Shown one piece after another: positions 62,605 through 64,000 of a DNA stretch of 64,000 nucleotides (position 1 is the stretch's first letter; each line of letters opens with the position of its first letter). The notes beneath the pieces were generated by a model, which saw nothing but the letters and a program-made list of their open reading frames with translations, had not been told where the DNA came from and searched no databases. A program made the position numbers and the translations under genes. This DNA comes from Aestuariimicrobium kwangyangense DSM 21549 (GTDB lineage Bacteria > Actinomycetota > Actinomycetes > Propionibacteriales > Propionibacteriaceae), in the NCBI RefSeq assembly GCF_000421525.1, contig NZ_ATXE01000004.1, positions 1 through 64,000 of the forward strand. Reading direction: 5' to 3'.

Positions 62605-64000
62605 CTACTCGACCGGCGCGGTACCCGTGAGTCGGGCGACGATGACCTGCCAGCCGTGCTCGGGGTGGGGGGAGGCGAGCGCCTCGTCCAGTTCGCCGAG
62701 CGAACGAACCGCGCGAGCATCGGCGCCCAACCCGCTCGCCGCGGCGACCAGGTCGACCCGCTGGGGGGTGCCGAAGACCCGAGCGAAGTGGCGGCCGTAG
62801 ACCTCTGCTCCCTGTTCGAGACCGGCGAAGATCGCTCCTCCGTGGTCATCGACGACCACCACCCGAATGCCCGGCTCCTGCTCGAGGTCGCCGCCCACCA
62901 CCGCCGTCAGGTCATGGACCGTCGTCAGGTCACCGAGCAGCACGGTGGTGCGCAGACCGGTGACCAAGCGGGTGCCGAGCGCGGTCGACAGGGTGCCGTC
63001 AATGCCCGCCAGACCCCGGTTGGCGAACACGATGGGCCCTTCGTTGGGCACGGGAGCGCCGTCAGCCCAACGGATGGGAGCCGAGGAACCCAGCACGAGC
63101 GCCTCCCCCGGGGTGACCGACAACAGCACCCGCTCCGTCACCGACCTCGACGTCCACCCGTCATCGGGCGCCTCGACGTCGGCGGGGTGGTCGAGCCACC
63201 GCCGCAGCCAGGCTGAATCAGCGGTGCCCCCGGCGATCACCGCGTCGACCACCGAGGTCGCGGCCCAGCCCGGGTCGACCCAGCTGGCCCGGTCGGAGAC
63301 CATGATCACTTCGCAGTCCGAGCGGCCCAACAGCCGCGTCATGGGGCGCGACAGGGTGGGATGGCCGAACACGATGACCCGTTCGATGTCGCCGACCAGG
63401 TCGCTCGTCAACAGGTCGGCCACCCGACCGACGGCGAACCCCCCGCTGCGCGCATTGGACGAAGGCTCGGCCAGCAGCGGCACCCCCAGTTGCTCGGCGA
63501 AGGCGCGGGCGGCCCGTCCGTGCTGGGGGGTGGCGTCGCCGGCCACCACGACGGTGCGAGGTCCGGGATTGATCATGGTCGGCTCGGCTGGGCGCGCCGC
63601 TGCCACCGATCGTGGTGCGGGCGTCTCGTCCAGCCACCGGGACTCCATCAGGGAGGGATCGACCAACGGGGTGGCCAGGCCAAGGTTGACGTGCACCGGC
63701 CGGGGCTCGCGGGTGCGGGTCCCCGCCGCCAGGGTGAGCGCACGGACGAGTTGCCCCCGCCAGGTCTGCGGGCGGCCCGACTCGTCGGCCAGGTCGACGC
63801 TGTCGAGCACGTGGGGCCCGAAGAGGCCCACCTGCCGGGTCGTCTGGTTCGACCCCGAATCACGCAACGACAAGGGACGATCGGCTGACATGACGACCAG
63901 GGACAGCCCCGAGTGGTGGGCCTCGGCGACCGCAGGGTGCAGGTTGGCCACGGCAGTGCCCGAGGTGGTGACCACACCCACCAGCCCCCCGCTGGCCTTG
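62605..64000 (-). CDS. menD: SEPHCHC synthase, C-terminal part (5' end outside window)
   Basis: The frame is open to the window edge (KASGGLVGVVTTSGTAVANLHPAV), so the first ~100 residues are missing. Visible features are VVTTSGTAVANLHPAVAEAHHSG, MSADRPLSLRDSGSNQTTRQVGLFG, FANRGLAGIDGTLSTALG and the TPP-Mg region LLGDLTTVHDLTAV. VVVVDDHGGAIFAGLE follows. MenD is a thiamine-pyrophosphate enzyme that joins isochorismate and 2-oxoglutarate. It shares the neighbourhood with menF and menG and is read on the opposite strand to both. Confidence 0.94.
   Translation of the reverse strand, partial: KASGGLVGVVTTSGTAVANLHPAVAEAHHSGLSLVVMSADRPLSLRDSGSNQTTRQVGLFGPHVLDSVDLADESGRPQTWRGQLVRALTLAAGTRTREPRPVHVNLGLATPLVDPSLMESRWLDETPAPRSVAAARPAEPTMINPGPRTVVVAGDATPQHGRAARAFAEQLGVPLLAEPSSNARSGGFAVGRVADLLTSDLVGDIERVIVFGHPTLSRPMTRLLGRSDCEVIMVSDRASWVDPGWAATSVVDAVIAGGTADSAWLRRWLDHPADVEAPDDGWTSRSVTERVLLSVTPGEALVLGSSAPIRWADGAPVPNEGPIVFANRGLAGIDGTLSTALGTRLVTGLRTTVLLGDLTTVHDLTAVVGGDLEQEPGIRVVVVDDHGGAIFAGLEQGAEVYGRHFARVFGTPQRVDLVAAASGLGADARAVRSLGELDEALASPHPEHGWQVIVARLTGTAPVE

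Overview
The window is GC-rich DNA with many GTG starts, single-copy tRNAs and densely packed genes, and it reads as the chromosome of an actinobacterium. Supporting signs are the order tRNA-Thr, tRNA-Met, rpmG, hadA-like, hadB-like ... tRNA-Trp, secE, nusG, rplK, rplA (the order known from mycobacteria, here with extra genes inserted), an acidic N-terminal extension on NusG, an LCP cell-wall ligase, a menaquinone-based respiratory chain and ferredoxin-dependent KorAB. I lean towards a member of the Propionibacteriales, but the genus cannot be fixed from what is visible. I see no phage, transposase, plasmid or CRISPR genes.

Layout. 1-9.6 kb: an exopolysaccharide locus, mostly on the minus strand (initiating phosphoglycosyltransferase, Wzc-type copolymerase/kinase, Wzx flippase, Wzy-like polymerase, secreted beta-helix protein, LMW tyrosine phosphatase). 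It meets the end of a plus-strand gene that carries the same C-terminal domain as the beta-helix protein. 9.9-19.2 kb: a winged-helix protein, then the translation/secretion block rplA, rplK, nusG, secE, tRNA-Trp, LCP protein, aspartate aminotransferase, murB, two MaoC/hot-dog dehydratase genes, rpmG, tRNA-Met and tRNA-Thr. 19.2-24.6 kb: a gene-free stretch with strong inverted repeats, then deoD, tRNA-Tyr, yajQ, a FAD/Rieske oxidoreductase, exonuclease III and a GNAT protein. 24.8-28.8 kb: a tightly overlapping minus-strand operon with an orphan NuoB-NuoC-ferredoxin (NuoI-like) trio followed by an MptB-like mannosyltransferase and an enoyl-CoA hydratase-family protein. 29-36.5 kb: plus-strand korA, korB, a membrane-anchored hypothetical protein, an M13 peptidase and a polyprenyl diphosphate synthase. 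36.7-54.2 kb: the complete 14-gene complex I operon (nuoA to nuoN, minus strand), led by a menaquinone reductase-like gene. 54.5-64 kb: a DinB-like protein, isochorismate synthase (menF), an ABC transporter pair, menG, a TM0106-type nuclease, a ZIP transporter and the 3' part of menD.

How the genes work together. The right half is an energy-metabolism neighbourhood: complex I passes NADH electrons to menaquinone, while the polyprenyl synthase, MenF, MenD, MenG and the MenJ-like reductase build or modify that quinone. KorAB makes reduced ferredoxin, and the divergent NuoB/C/I-like trio is a plausible but unproven acceptor for it.

The most unusual DNA is a 260-bp insertion between nuoD and nuoE. 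It is made of three 75-bp tandem repeats, is flanked by a copied nuoD/nuoE junction, and keeps an open reading frame coupled to both genes. Other points worth attention are the orphan trio beside korAB and the 20-bp perfect inverted repeat upstream of deoD.
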